64,000 nucleotides of DNA, taken from Lateolabrax maculatus (taxonomy: Eukaryota; Chordata; Actinopteri; Acropomatiformes; Lateolabracidae). Made by a program: the position numbers and the translations under genes. Location: the NCBI GenBank assembly GCA_031216445.1, contig CM062214.1, forward strand, positions 21,009,001 through 21,073,000. The letters are read 5' to 3'. Of the stretch, positions 41,601 to 54,564 are shown piece by piece (positions within the stretch are counted from its first letter, which is position 1; the number at the start of each line of letters is the position of its first letter). The notes beneath the pieces are model-generated. The model made no database searches, was not told the origin of the DNA, and worked only from the letters and a program-made list of their open reading frames with translations.

Positions 41601-44600
41601 TGTAATTTGGTTGGCTCCAGTGTGCACATAGCTGAAACAGACCCAAACCAGACTCACTTTTCTGCTCTAATGCCTACTTCACTTGTAAACTTGCAAAAAT
41701 CTTTTTATCACTGAGCAGATTGAACAGATAATCAAACACAACAAATATTATAAACAATGTTTATATCACTCAATAACATGTTTAATTGTACACCAAGTGC
41801 CCCACACATCAGGACTGAACATGTTCATGGATATTTCAAGATTGCAGTTGAGTTTGAATGCGTACATACGTTAACACACATTTATTTGCTTCAACCAATA
41901 AACATTGCAGTATGGAGGCATTTTGATGCTTGTATATACACTTTCTATTTGAGCCCATTCACGTACAGCCAGCCTGTCCCATAAGGACCTCATTGAGATT
42001 TCAATCTAGATCAAAGTGTTGCTCTTTGACTCTCCTTCAGTTCTCTGTCAAAAGTATCAATGCCAAGAGCCCAACAATGGGGAACACACATTTCATTGTC
42101 GAACTAATTAACATTCTTTTACAATGGCTCGCTGAGAGTTAAGGCGCCCTATTCCCCGGGTGCCAATTAAACAGACAGTATACCTTACATTGGGTATAGG
42201 TAGTGCTCTGGTTCTACACGAGGTCAGACACTCTGATTACTGCAGTTTAACTAACAGCACAACTCAAGACGAGAAACATTTTGAAACTCCAGCAGACAGA
42301 GGCACCATTAAGTGCAATTCTGAGCCTAGACAGAGAGAAGCAAAGACAGCTAATTGTTGCAGCTGAAGAAGGCTTTTAAAAGTGAAGTGGCGTAGCTTTT
42401 GACCTCATTGGAAGACGGTGGGCTTTGTACACTTACAGTGGTCTCAGAGTTCAGTTGTTATTTTCAGTTCAGAGACATGCTAAAGACGGCATGGTAGTCA
42501 GCTGAAGAATGTGTTTGGAGTAGCAGACCTCCTCTGAGATGACAAAACACTACTTATGGAGCTGGACTCCTAATGATGGGCAGGGGCCTGGAGTGTTTCT
42601 TTTGTCGGGATCAAACTGAGAGTTTCAGACTATCAGACTTTAGAAATTCTTCCTAATATACTGTAGATTTAAACGAAAACTAGAAGCAGTCAGAGAGCGC
42701 ATACCTCAACCACCAATCTCCTCCAAGACTGCACAATTCTTTTGATTTGTTATTTTGCTAATAAGAATTTTTTAAAATTCTGCATGTGAGTCTGCATCAA
42801 AAAACACATGATATTAGACAATCATTCTGATGTCTGTTCAGACTGATGTCTGACTGTTTTTGGAGAATATCAGCTGTATGTCATGTACTGAAATTGGTGA
42901 AGATTGGATGGAATTTGCAGGGGCGTTATGAATTAAAATGGCAAAAAATCTTTCTGGCCAATTTAATAGTTTTTAACATGGTCTGGTAACAACCAGGGCT
43001 GAAAAGATCCCTCCTTAATGGAGGTCAAGGAACTAATGGAATTACATTTTGAAGGGCACTTACTGTGAGTAGACTGCCAATGTGATTTTAGACTATAGAA
43101 AAGGGGTCCTCAAGTTCTGCTTCTCTATTTCATAAGGAATGCACTTCAAGAAAGGAGGTTATGGTTTACAGTGTAAAGTTAAGGTGAGAAGCTTTTGAAA
43201 AATATTGGCTTCAGAAAACCAACAATTAACATAGCATCTGACTGTTACGTCTAGCGACAACATGAAGAGGGGCACTTGGATCTTACTTTTATAGTTTGAT
43301 TGGCCATCATTCCTATCGGTAATAATAACACTGTACTCACCAACTTTTGGGAACAGCATCGCTGATTGAGACAAATGGACTTTAAAGTAGCAATGTCACC
43401 ATGCTACCAGACCTCAGAAGTTACTTTGGTGAGTATGTTAACATAGAAAGGATGGATAAAACTACTAAAGTAAATAAGACCCAGACTGAAATACCAGTAA
43501 ACCAGAGTCCATGAAGAACCTATGATACCACAATTGTGAATACAGTTTGTAAAGATTTTTTTTTATTTTTTTATTAGATTATCATTATTAGATTATGTTA
43601 TTATAGTTCAGTACAAGCAACTGTTAAAATAAAACCGTGGACATTGATAAATTAATATCAGCAATGCTCTATTGACACAGCCAGTAGGATGAAATCATTA
43701 CATCTTCCATACTTCCAAACATACAAAAGACCCTGAAACAAATAGTTTTGCCTTGACATAAACAGAGCGGGTCTGCTGTTTTGAGTGATGTCTGGCCTGT
43801 CAGATGATGAACAGCCTGAGCTGCAGGCGATGACACTGATGTTTCACTGGCCAGCTCTCAGCACTGACTCCCCCCAGTCCACCTCAGTGGGAAACTGTTG
43901 CTCACCTGTCACTCCCTCTCACCTCTGACTGTCCCCCATGCCACCATGCAGTCGGCCACTGTCACTCAAGTTGCTGTAACCATTCCCATCAGCCCCCATC
44001 TGTTAAGAATGCCCAGACAGTAGACAGTGGCAGAAAATAGCCCCAGCTGGAATCTGTCACGGGAACTCCCGAGACAACACATTGGGTTCAATAGGGCTGA
44101 GGCCTCAGGGCAGGCAGACACATGGCAGCTATTAAAGTTATAGACTGTCTGTAGCTGCCCAGCCCTGTTCGGCCCTGTCCAGAGTATCTGTTATCTTAAA
44201 ATCAGATGACAATGAGTGCAATGGATTATATTATTAGCTGCTTGCACTATCTGTCATGCAGTGTTGTGAATTGTGAGGCAAAGATGGGGCAAAGCATCAT
44301 GCCTAAAGGGAAAACTTCTACAAATTATACAAAACTAAGACCCAAAGTCAGTGCATGGCTGAACTCTTTTGACTGAATGAAAACATTCAACATTATCACC
44401 TTGGCGTTCCAAAAGAACAATCAAAAGACAAATATGTTTTTGATTTTACTTCTACGTGGGCCAACAGCAAGGCAGTGGGCGAGACAGCTACTTTAGAGCA
44501 GCAGGTGTAAAAGAAGAAAGCCGGGCAGTGGGAGTTTGGGAAAAGGCTGGGGCCTCTGCCAAGCTCCGGAGCAAAACCGACAGGCGCATGCAGTGCAGGC

Positions 44601-47600
44601 CAGGACTGCTCAAACAACATGAAGAAAGGAGGTCCTTTCTCCATTCCTCCGCACTGCTTGCTCAGCAATTCCCAATACTCAGCGGGACACTTCGTCCACT
44701 GACAGGCCAGGGAGATGACATGCACTCCTGATGGATGCACGCACACACTCACAAGCAAACCCCATCTATGCATGCAAACAAAAGGCCAAAAACAAACTTT
44801 TTTTCCTAGCAACAATAGGCACTTCCTGGAATGGGGGAGGTTCAGTCTGTCCAGGGGGCATGAGGGCACAGAGCAAGCCTAAGCCTTCTGGAGCCATCTG
44901 ACATTCAGAAACTCCACACTATCCAAAGCTGGACCCTAAAGGTGAGAGAGGTTGTCTGAGTGATCAGGACCCATCCATCACACCCCGGCTGGCCACCTTT
45001 CCTGGCCTCTGTCAAGAGCTGGAGTTAAGAGGAAAACAAAGAGCTTAATGCATACACAGTTCCAACTGAGGCCCAGCAAACAAGCCAGCAAGCCCAGTAA
45101 CCACGCACCTCCAGCAGGAGAAAAACTCAAGGTCACATCCACCCGTCCAGTGAGTGACTCCAAACAAAGAGGGAAGTGAGGTCACAATCAACAAGTGCTT
45201 CCATTCACATACATGAAAGAGCAAAGGGAGAGCGGGCAGCGATTCAAGTCGGCTAGTTCAAACCCCAGGCGGGGGAGGGCATTTTTCCATGTAAATGAAC
45301 CCATTGACCAAAAACCTGATGCTAGCATTTGAACTACCATGTATACACAGTGGGCACCAAGGGGGGAATCCTATACAATGATTGTGTTGAGGGTCAGGGG
45401 GCACAGATGCCATGTGTGCCAAGTATTGCTGCATCAAAGCCAGTCACTTTGCTGTCCCAGCTGCCCTCGGTTAGCCATCAAGAAATCGGGTGAAACGCTC
45501 GGCAGCCACCACTGGAACATTGGTGTTTGGGTTTACAGCTGGTAATGTTTGTTGTCAAGCTGTCTGTATTCAATTCGCTAATTCAAAGACAAAATATGAC
45601 ACCCCACCGCTTTAGACATGCAGCCGGCGACTGTGAGAAAGAGATACTGCACAGCTCCCCTTCCCGCCGTCTCTTGCTCGTCTTCACACAGATTTTAGAA
45701 AGCAAAGGGAAGAGAACGAGAAAAGAATCTGCCCCTATCTGTAGCCACCCTCATCTTATCTCTATCGAAGGACGACGCAGGGATTCACATGCGAGCTCAG
45801 AGACAGATACCCCGTAGAATGTGTCATTAAAGGTCGGAGCAGTGTTGTGATTTGAGCCCAGTAAGCGTCTTCCCCTAGAGGCTTTTAAAAGCCTGAACCA
45901 GGCACAACAAGGCACTTTGTGACTTTAAAACATTAATCACCCACTCAACAGCTCCCTACACTAGAGGTATTCTAAACAGCGGGGAAGCCACCCAGGTTGG
46001 CTGACACAGACGGAAGAAGACTGATACATTTGCTCGCAATATCAGTCAGTGAGTCATGGTCATGTTGTTCAGGTTCTTTGATTTACTCTTACATTTCTGA
46101 TTTGCATTGTTAGTCTGTTGGGGTTTCTAGTGTAGTCACATTTAAATCACATTCAGCAGCAAGTAGAATGATGTTGTGGTGCTTTATCAACAGCGCATGA
46201 ACACGCACAGTGAAGAAAAGCAGCTGAAGACATGTATATAGCCATGCCATGACTGCTGAAATAACAAAGCATCATTTTCCATCAAGGTAACACTTTAAAG
46301 CCCTTATCACTGCAATTCTATTTCTGACATTTCACAGGCAGTGATGGCACATGTACGAAAAATTAGTATTTGTACGTGTCAGAAATGACAAGCACAAAGT
46401 TAAAAACAAAAGTTCATCTTAAATTCAGGTGGAAACATATCCTTCCTCTCCTTTCAACACATTTTTGCAGAGGTGTGCAGGGACTGTACAAACTTTGGAA
46501 ACTCTTACCACCTCAATAGATACAGAAGTCCCAGTTGTTGTTCTGGCACTGTCTGTAGCGCAGACAGTGAAGAACTATGAGGAAGGGAAAAGCTTATCTC
46601 ACCAGCGGTATCTTTCTGTTGATACACATTTTGCTTCCTGGAGGTCTGCTTGATAAAACCCAGCTTGTTTCATCTTTGTCCTTTTCAAAAAGACATTTAC
46701 TTGTGGGGCACAGCAAAGAGAAAGGCGGATGAAGAATAATAATCACCACAGTGAGTAAATAGCTATTGCAAAACAACGTCTTTACAGAGGGAAAGGGCTG
46801 CCTGGCTACAGATTGGAGGCATTGTTGGCCGTTTGGCATTTCCATATGTTTGACATAGTTGGCATGTTTCAGACCTGCAAGGCCTCCAAAGCTTCAAACC
46901 TCTTCAAAGTTCCACACCTGCCAAACCCCTCAGTACTCAAACTCCAGCTCCCAATTTTGATTTAAAACTTAAACGTAGAGGGTCATGAGATGACTGACCC
47001 TGACAAAGAGTGCTTTTATAGCTAAGAAGCGATACTGGGAAAGGAATCTGCCCCCTGCTAACACCACAGGTTCTCCAGTCTATCGTTTATGTGATGAGAT
47101 AAATCAAAAACTTTTGTTTCTTAACTTGCTATGAATCAGTTGCTTTAGAGGGTTATACTCAAGACAGAAATGCACTAAACTGAAATAAAATCATATAACC
47201 TGTTCAAACCTTATCAGTTTATCAGGTACCTCTTAATCAAATGCAGTCCAATACAACAGCCCCACAATAAGTCATACCTTTGGGGAGGTTATAATATTTG
47301 TTTTCTGTATAGTCTGAGACGAACTGATTCAGCACTGTGGTCACTTTGTAAGCTGTAGCTTATGGTGTCGTGTAAATATTTAGAATTACAATGAAAGGTA
47401 TTTTAAATTTTTTGGAGTGTTAAAAACACCGTGTTGTAGCTACAGTAATAACTGGCAACTCTGTATATATGTATCCACTTGTAAACACAGTACATTTACA
47501 GGCTTACAGACACTCTCTGTAATCGGCTACTGAGAAACGTTGATCAGTTTTGGGATTTTCAATGCAATCTAATGATAACAAAGTGAAACATCTTACATTT

Positions 47601-50600
47601 ACTTTTATGATGCTCCTGTGTCTCTCAAAAACTTTTTTCTCTCTCAGCAATTAGGCTGTGGTTAGGAGTCCCTTATTTAGACACCGATTTAATCTGATGA
47701 GTAACACAAGGAAAAGACAGACAAACTGTACAGACAGTGCAGAGTGGAGTAAAGAGAAGGGGATTGGTACATGGACAAGACCATAGTGCACAGAACTGAA
47801 GCTACACAGATGTGTGTTTTCTCAAAGCAACACAAGTCCAAATCCAAGACCAGGAGTAGCCACTTTAAATGCTTTGCAAGTGGAACAACACTCGCCAAGT
47901 CAGTGTTTATATGTAACCCGCTAGTAGCAGCGTGTACTGCACTCTTTCCCATAAAAAGACAGGACAGGCCTGTTTGTCTTGGCTCAGTATGGCCTTCAAA
48001 GAACCCATTTATCGCTGCATCTGGAGAGGGGCCTATCTGATAAAGTTGAGGAGCTGCAGCCTGGGACACCTCACAGTCCTACCCTAGCCCCACTGGTTCT
48101 TTTAATCCTGCTGCTCATTGTTTACCTGCTTCCCTTTGATGAAGGCCTACAGGTGTCTTATTCATGTACGCATCTTCATCCCTACTACCTCCTGCTGTAC
48201 ACTGTATAATTTCTACAAGGAGTGTATCGGTTCATAGTTGATGCTATGAGATGAAAAGTCAGGATGTATCTCATTAAAGGTGCAGTCAGAAATTCAAATC
48301 CAAAACACTTTTTGTCCAATTCTGCGAATATCTCCTCACAGTGTGCGAGCTGTCTGTTCTGTGTCTGCGCTGAAAAAAAATCCAGTGTTCATACAAAGCC
48401 TTGGCTCTGTAAATGGGAAATAACCCACACAACACTATTCTAGCCATCTGCAACAGGGGGCGTTCGTGCTCGTGCCAGGTTCCAGGCTGCTGGAACCAGT
48501 TGCACTTTGGCCTCCTCTTCCACGTCCTCGTCCACGAGGAGTTACACCAGTAATGAAACGTAAATAAACACCATAGCAGGAAACATATAACATATAACCA
48601 TTTTCTTCTTTGTTCTTTTAAAATTCACAATATAAAATGTTTCGCCTTGGCAATGCGCATCTATGAATTTGGGGGGTGAGGGGAAGTTTCTGAAGGAGCA
48701 CTGAAAGGAGGGGTGTATTTGTTTGGCGGTTGAGTTCAAATATCTACAATCTTTCTCCAGAATTGATGACCGCACCTTAAGGGTTTACTAGATATTAAAG
48801 GAAAACTGGCTAAGACATAAATGATAACTGAATGATGACAATGGATGTTTTTCAGACATCAGAAGTCAGGGGTCATTCACCAAGCTTTCACCCACCCGGC
48901 CCTTAAGAGAGAGTATATTTAAAAGTGCCTCTGAGGGGGGGCTGAGAGACCCTCCAGATTTCTCAGTCTCTGTTTACCACACACAGACTGAAAGAGTGAA
49001 AGGGCAAAGCACATTAAGGGGGTATTGGCGTGGCCCATCAGGTCAGTCCAAGTTCTTTAAACCGCCGCCACACACAATGGCCACCACCAGGCGACAATAA
49101 CTGGGTTCAGACAACAAGCAAATCAAGCGGCCTGCACATAAAAGATTTATGGCATCACGCAACAAAGGCCGCCCACGGAGCACCCTGCAAGGACGACTCT
49201 AAGGCCTTCCATCGTTGTGAACTCCACTTGGTCACCCCGCTTTCTCTTGAGGGCCTCTCCACCACCCAAAGGCCTCAACCATAAAAATTCAAATGAAATT
49301 GGGGGAACTTTCAAGCACCCTCCCAAGCGGAAAACCTCTCCAGTTCTTTTCATCGCAACTGCAAACTAAAAAGTAATTATTCCTAACCTCTGAGCTCCTG
49401 CCACAGACCTGGGATTGAATGCTCCAGCACAATATGACTGAAAACACCAGACAGTGCTGGAGTGAGTTAAGCTTAATTAGTTGAGGAGTTTTGAGTAACA
49501 CCCCTTAATCAAGGCTGATATATTTTGTATATCCTGCAAGCCAAAGATCGTGACTAAGTATAATTTACACTTTAGGGCAGTGTTTATCGCCATGTCTCAG
49601 AAAGTGAATGTAAGGTAAGTGTTTGTGGGTGAAAGTCAGACAGACAGTGGTTACAGGTAGTATAGTTAGGCAGTCTGTTACCTGAGGCAGCACAGGGCTC
49701 TGTGTTGTTGTCAGTAGTCGAGATGTTCTTATTCCTCTCATGTCGATAGACAAGATGAGGTTTGTTGTGCTCTTCGTCATATTCCTCCCCCACAGCATTT
49801 AAAAGAGGCTCCAAGAAGTATTCGCCATGTTGTGTCGTAAAAGTTCCAATCTAGAGCGGAAAAAAAGAGATGTCATTGATGGCTTTGGTATGAAGCATGC
49901 GCTTGCATGTTTGCATACTGTACTGTAGGTGAGCAGTTTTAATGTACAGATTAGGGCATAGCTTCGTTTAAAGAGTCGTGGTCTAATTGCAGTCATTCTG
50001 CATTGCCCTTGGGCACCACTGTACACATCACTCCATGCTTTTGAACAAGCTGTTTTTTGACAGGTGCACAAGCTCATGCTGACTCAGAAAGGTCAGAGAA
50101 TATTTTATAATATCTTACTGTCAGTCATTGTTGAAAGTGTAACCATGAGAATCAAAAACAATCAAGAGATATTTTAAGCCTTTTATACATACATAAATCA
50201 TTTCACACCTTTATTTGCAGGGTGTTAAATCGGAGTGCTTGTTCTGACTGTGAAAATGCATTTCCCCTCACAATATGACAGTGGGAGGAGTGACATCATC
50301 ATATATGGACAGAGCTGCTGACAGAGGAATGCTAATATTGATTTGGCAGCTCAGTCCCTCACAAAGCTTCTTAGCTCACTCAGCCATGAGGCACAATGGT
50401 GTTTGTATGGTAATTTCATGTGCACACTTAAACAGGATATTGGACACTGGAATGTTATCTTTAAGGCAGCATTATTCCATAACCATCCCCACAGGTGATG
50501 GACGTTTGACAATGGAAAACATACAAATCGGATACGGAAAAGGTGTACAAAGTGTACATGTACCTTTCCTCTCGCGCCTTTCAAAGGGTAAAGGATTAGT

Positions 50601-53600
50601 TGGCTTGCACGTATGCACCATACTTCCTCAAAAGTGCTACAGGCCTCAAGTGCTACGTGTGTTCAGCGCTGCAGTGTAATGAGCTTGTATAAACATGACA
50701 TAGGATAGAAACAACCACTGAAAAAAAACACCTCAGCGCTTCAATGTTTCTCATTGTACTCTATATCTAATGCTGTTCTGCAATATTACTGTTTCTTTAG
50801 TTCTGACAAGCCAATGTGGAGGAATTGAACTGCCAATCAATTTAAGTATTGACAGAATCCAGTTACAGTACAGTGTGGAGTTGTGAGGCAAAATGTGCTG
50901 AGTTTTTGTACAAATCCATCAAGGATGATTTTCTACCAAAGACAAATGCAGAATTAGGTGCAGTGACAATGTTGTACGTCCCACGTCCCTCAGTTCAGCC
51001 CAAAGCATGCTGTCACAAATGCTTTCCTCGAGAAGTTGAAACTGCAATGTTAGGGTTCACTAAAACCATAAAATGAATTCAGTCATTCTCAACTTTATTT
51101 TGAAGTTAGTGTTAAGGAACTCATTATGGAGCCCATCCCAGCATGTACTGAGCAAAAACCTATGGTGGTCGACAAGAAAACGTAAAAGGCCGCATCTAAA
51201 GCCAATGTTTGGTTTGTCCATTCTAGGCTACTGTAGAAATATGGCGGGACAACGTAGCAGCTCTGCGGATGAGCACCCGCTCTGTATGTAGATATGAAGG
51301 GCTCATTTTAAGCTAACAAAAACACAGCGATCCTTGGTTTCAGATTATACACTAAAGAAAAACATATTTGTGAATATTATATTCCATTTCTGCCAATAGA
51401 TCCTCCTACACACCAGTCCTTTAAATATGAGAATGTTTCAGCATTACGACAACTACCGTTGTAGTGATCTAAATGTAATGAATGATTTATGCAATGTAAC
51501 AACTGGTTGATGTTTACCTGTATCTTGTAAATCACTTTCCATGGCGAGTTAACTTTAATGAGATGATTACGGTTGAGCCTTTCTAAAGTTCTCGTGTGGT
51601 GTTAACGGAAGGCCGAACAGACAAATGCTCTGTTCAGTCAATGGAAGGGGCAGAGTTTCAGGGTTTCCCAGCATTAGCTCAGCAGCAAATCTGGCAAAAG
51701 TTTTGGCAGACACAATGGTTGCTGTTCAGTAGTGGGTGCTGACCTGGACCTTACATCTGAGGGACTCCGATTTGAAGCGAGGTCACCATCATGACATGGA
51801 TGGAATGACTGTTGGCACACATCTGTTTTACCAAATCCCACAAAGACACTTTCAAACCCTGTGGGTGCTGAGTCATCCAAAAGTGACGTACAGTCGCTGT
51901 AAATCACTAAAAGTTAAACAGGACATAAAGGCGTCATGAGCCTGATCTTTACACAGAGGTATATCACTTGGTGCTGGAATGAAGATAGGCTCGTTTTTCA
52001 GGACAGGCTGACTCACCACACACTTCTATTCTGTGGGTGAATTGAGAGAGCGAGCTCCCTCAGGAACTAACATTTCCCACGGTGTGAGCAATCCTTAAGT
52101 TCCACAGAACCTTCATTGGCAGTTGTCTCCTCCTCACAGCGTTTCCCCTCTTTTCTGCCCGTCACAGCTCACTTTGAAAAGGCCAAAAGCTCCTCAACCC
52201 CGGGCCCCCGATTCCCCCCTGGGGACAGCTTTGAGCAACTTTGGACGAAAGGGGAACCTGCTTTTTCTAGAATGACCCCTTTGTTTTAAGGCTTAATTAT
52301 TCCTTAATGACCTCATCCCAACAAAATGTGCCTGGCCATTAAGCGTCAGTGATCAGATACGGACACATTTATGACCCAATAGCCTCTGGTGCTGTCTCCA
52401 TTGTCCTGTCATTCTCAATGAGTGATGATGCGGATAAGCAACAAAGATTGCTTGAAAAAGGATGCAAGCATGTTTGGATAAGCGAGTCATACATCAAAGT
52501 TGGGCAGAGGGGTAATTAAATGCTTATTACCCTGATAATTACAGCATACCTCATGTCTTCAATTGCTATACAAACATGAAAAAACACTATTTTGGGGTCT
52601 CTGTTGCTCCAAACTTGAATGGGAGTTAATCGCCACTAAGCGATAATACACAATGATTTTTAATCATTATGCCAGGTCTCCACAGGAGTACAATCACTGC
52701 ATGCATTGTGAATGTACTAGTTCAAAATGCCTCAAAGTGCAGCTTATGCCTCTTCTGTGATATGCTATCCTGGTCCTGTACACAGTGCACCTATCTAAAA
52801 TAAGGATTATGTCACTGATAGGGGCTGTGACAGGGAGATAGAGAGCCAGGGACTCCAAGGCTATGGCCTTCCTGTCTGTGTTGCAGTGGCCAGCCAAACA
52901 CCCCCACCATGCAGAGTCCACGCCAGAATCCGGCTGGCGCGACTGAGGTCAACCCCCTGCCCCTGGACCAGTAACCTTATGTGACCCATGAAGTCATCCC
53001 CTTCAACACTTATCAGATTCTCTCACACAGGAGTCAGCACACAAAAGGACCTGGGCATCAGGATCCTCATTTGGCATAATGGGGCCGTAAACGTATTATT
53101 ACCCAATAACTCCATTACGGCCCCATCAGATCTAACAGATATGATAAATAAATCAAACAGCTGCTTTAGACTGAGTGGTAATCTGTGTTGTTTAGGGCTG
53201 CTGCATATGATCACTGCATTAACGACTAGTCTAGTCGTAGTCTATGGAGTGAAAAACTATGGAAAAACTCCTATTACAGGTTCCCAGAACTCTAAAGTGA
53301 GTTCTTGTTTTGTCAGACCAACAGTCCCAAATACAAAAGGTATTCAATTTAAAATGACATGAAACAGAGAAAAACAGCAAGTGGTCGCGTTTGGCGTCTG
53401 TGATTAATAAATTACCTAAATTATTAACCAATGATCAAAAAATGCCTGTAGATTGATTAAGTTACCACTGCTTTCAGCACGTCTGCTGCTGTAACACTGT
53501 GTGTCTGGATCTGGAGGTGTCCTCCTGCAGCAGAAAAAGTGGCTGATAAAGAAAAAGGGACCAAATAACTGCACTCCCTGATTTAACCCTGCATAAATTC

Positions 53601-54337
53601 TACTGACATTGTAGTGTGCCTTGCTCCAGGGCACCTCGGCAGAGTGGATGCTTGTTGCCACATCAGCCCCACGCAGCCTCTCCAACTACCCCCCCCCCCC
53701 CCGCTCCCTGCAACAGCAGCATCACCGCGCCGCGCACTGCGATGCAGGTCTGCACGCTCTCCTCCTCCTCCTCCTCCTCCTCCTCCTCGGTGACACAGGT
53801 CCGGTAACACTTGCTCGTGTTACACTCCCGCACACACTCCACATGAGCTGCGGGTTATGGGGGGGGGGGGGGGGCGTGCGTGCATGGACGGAATCCGTTG
53901 CAATGGGAGAAAGCCTGTCAGCAAAGCGTCAAATAATAATAAAAAAAAAAAAAAGTCTCAATACTCACAAGGCCAGTGCAGAGGCTGAAGACGGCCGGGT
54001 ACTCGCTCTTGGCGTTTACGTGTCCGCGGAAGAAGCAGTGGTGCATACCGCTCGGGTGGTGGGAGCGGGGGTCCGCGGCGGCGTCGCCCGGCTCCGCTCC
54101 CAGGTGTGTCACTGTGTAAGAGGGGGCGATGAAGCCGGAGTGCGCGGTGAGGTTGAGGTGGAAGCGTTCCCCGAACGCGTCTATCCTGTAGTGGACCCGC
54201 AAGCCCGACAGGTCATCGTTCAAGCTCCTCCGTCTCCTTCGGTAGTGCAGTTTGTGGGGGAACGACTCGCCGAAGTCATTCACGCGGAGCGGGGTGATGA
54301 TTTCATACGATGACAGCTGCCTGATGAAGCTCTCTGC

Positions 54338-54369
<32 letters not shown>

Positions 54370-54533
54370 AAATAAAAAAAGTCAGGGAAAGTTTGGGATT
54401 CAGAGGCGGTGAAGTGAATCCAGCTGCAGCCTGACAACCTCCCCTGCAGTACACCGGGCATCACTGTCAAACACCACGGACTACAGTGAGAGTAACCTTC
54501 AGCAGAATCACTTCACCGTAATTATAAATCAAA

Positions 54534-54564
<31 letters not shown>

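Larger units (their letters stand above)
49851..53968 (-). other. adamts20 intron 2
   Basis: 4.1 kb with a truncated MITE-like repeat (51170-51424), a homeobox-site-rich unique stretch (52040-52560), an inverted repeat (53079-53126), and C/G homopolymers plus a CTC triplet repeat close to exon 2 (53689-53702, 53758-53788, 53859-53874). Confidence 0.55.

Noticed and set aside
44396..44869. 157-codon minus-strand open frame in intron 3
   Set aside because: No recognisable domain, no repeat of the pattern nearby, and chance frames of this length are expected in 64 kb.
53621..54313. 230-codon plus-strand open frame opposite exon 2
   Set aside because: It is the antisense shadow of GC-rich exon 2 and of the CTC repeat; the minus strand codes a conserved prodomain with correct splice sites.
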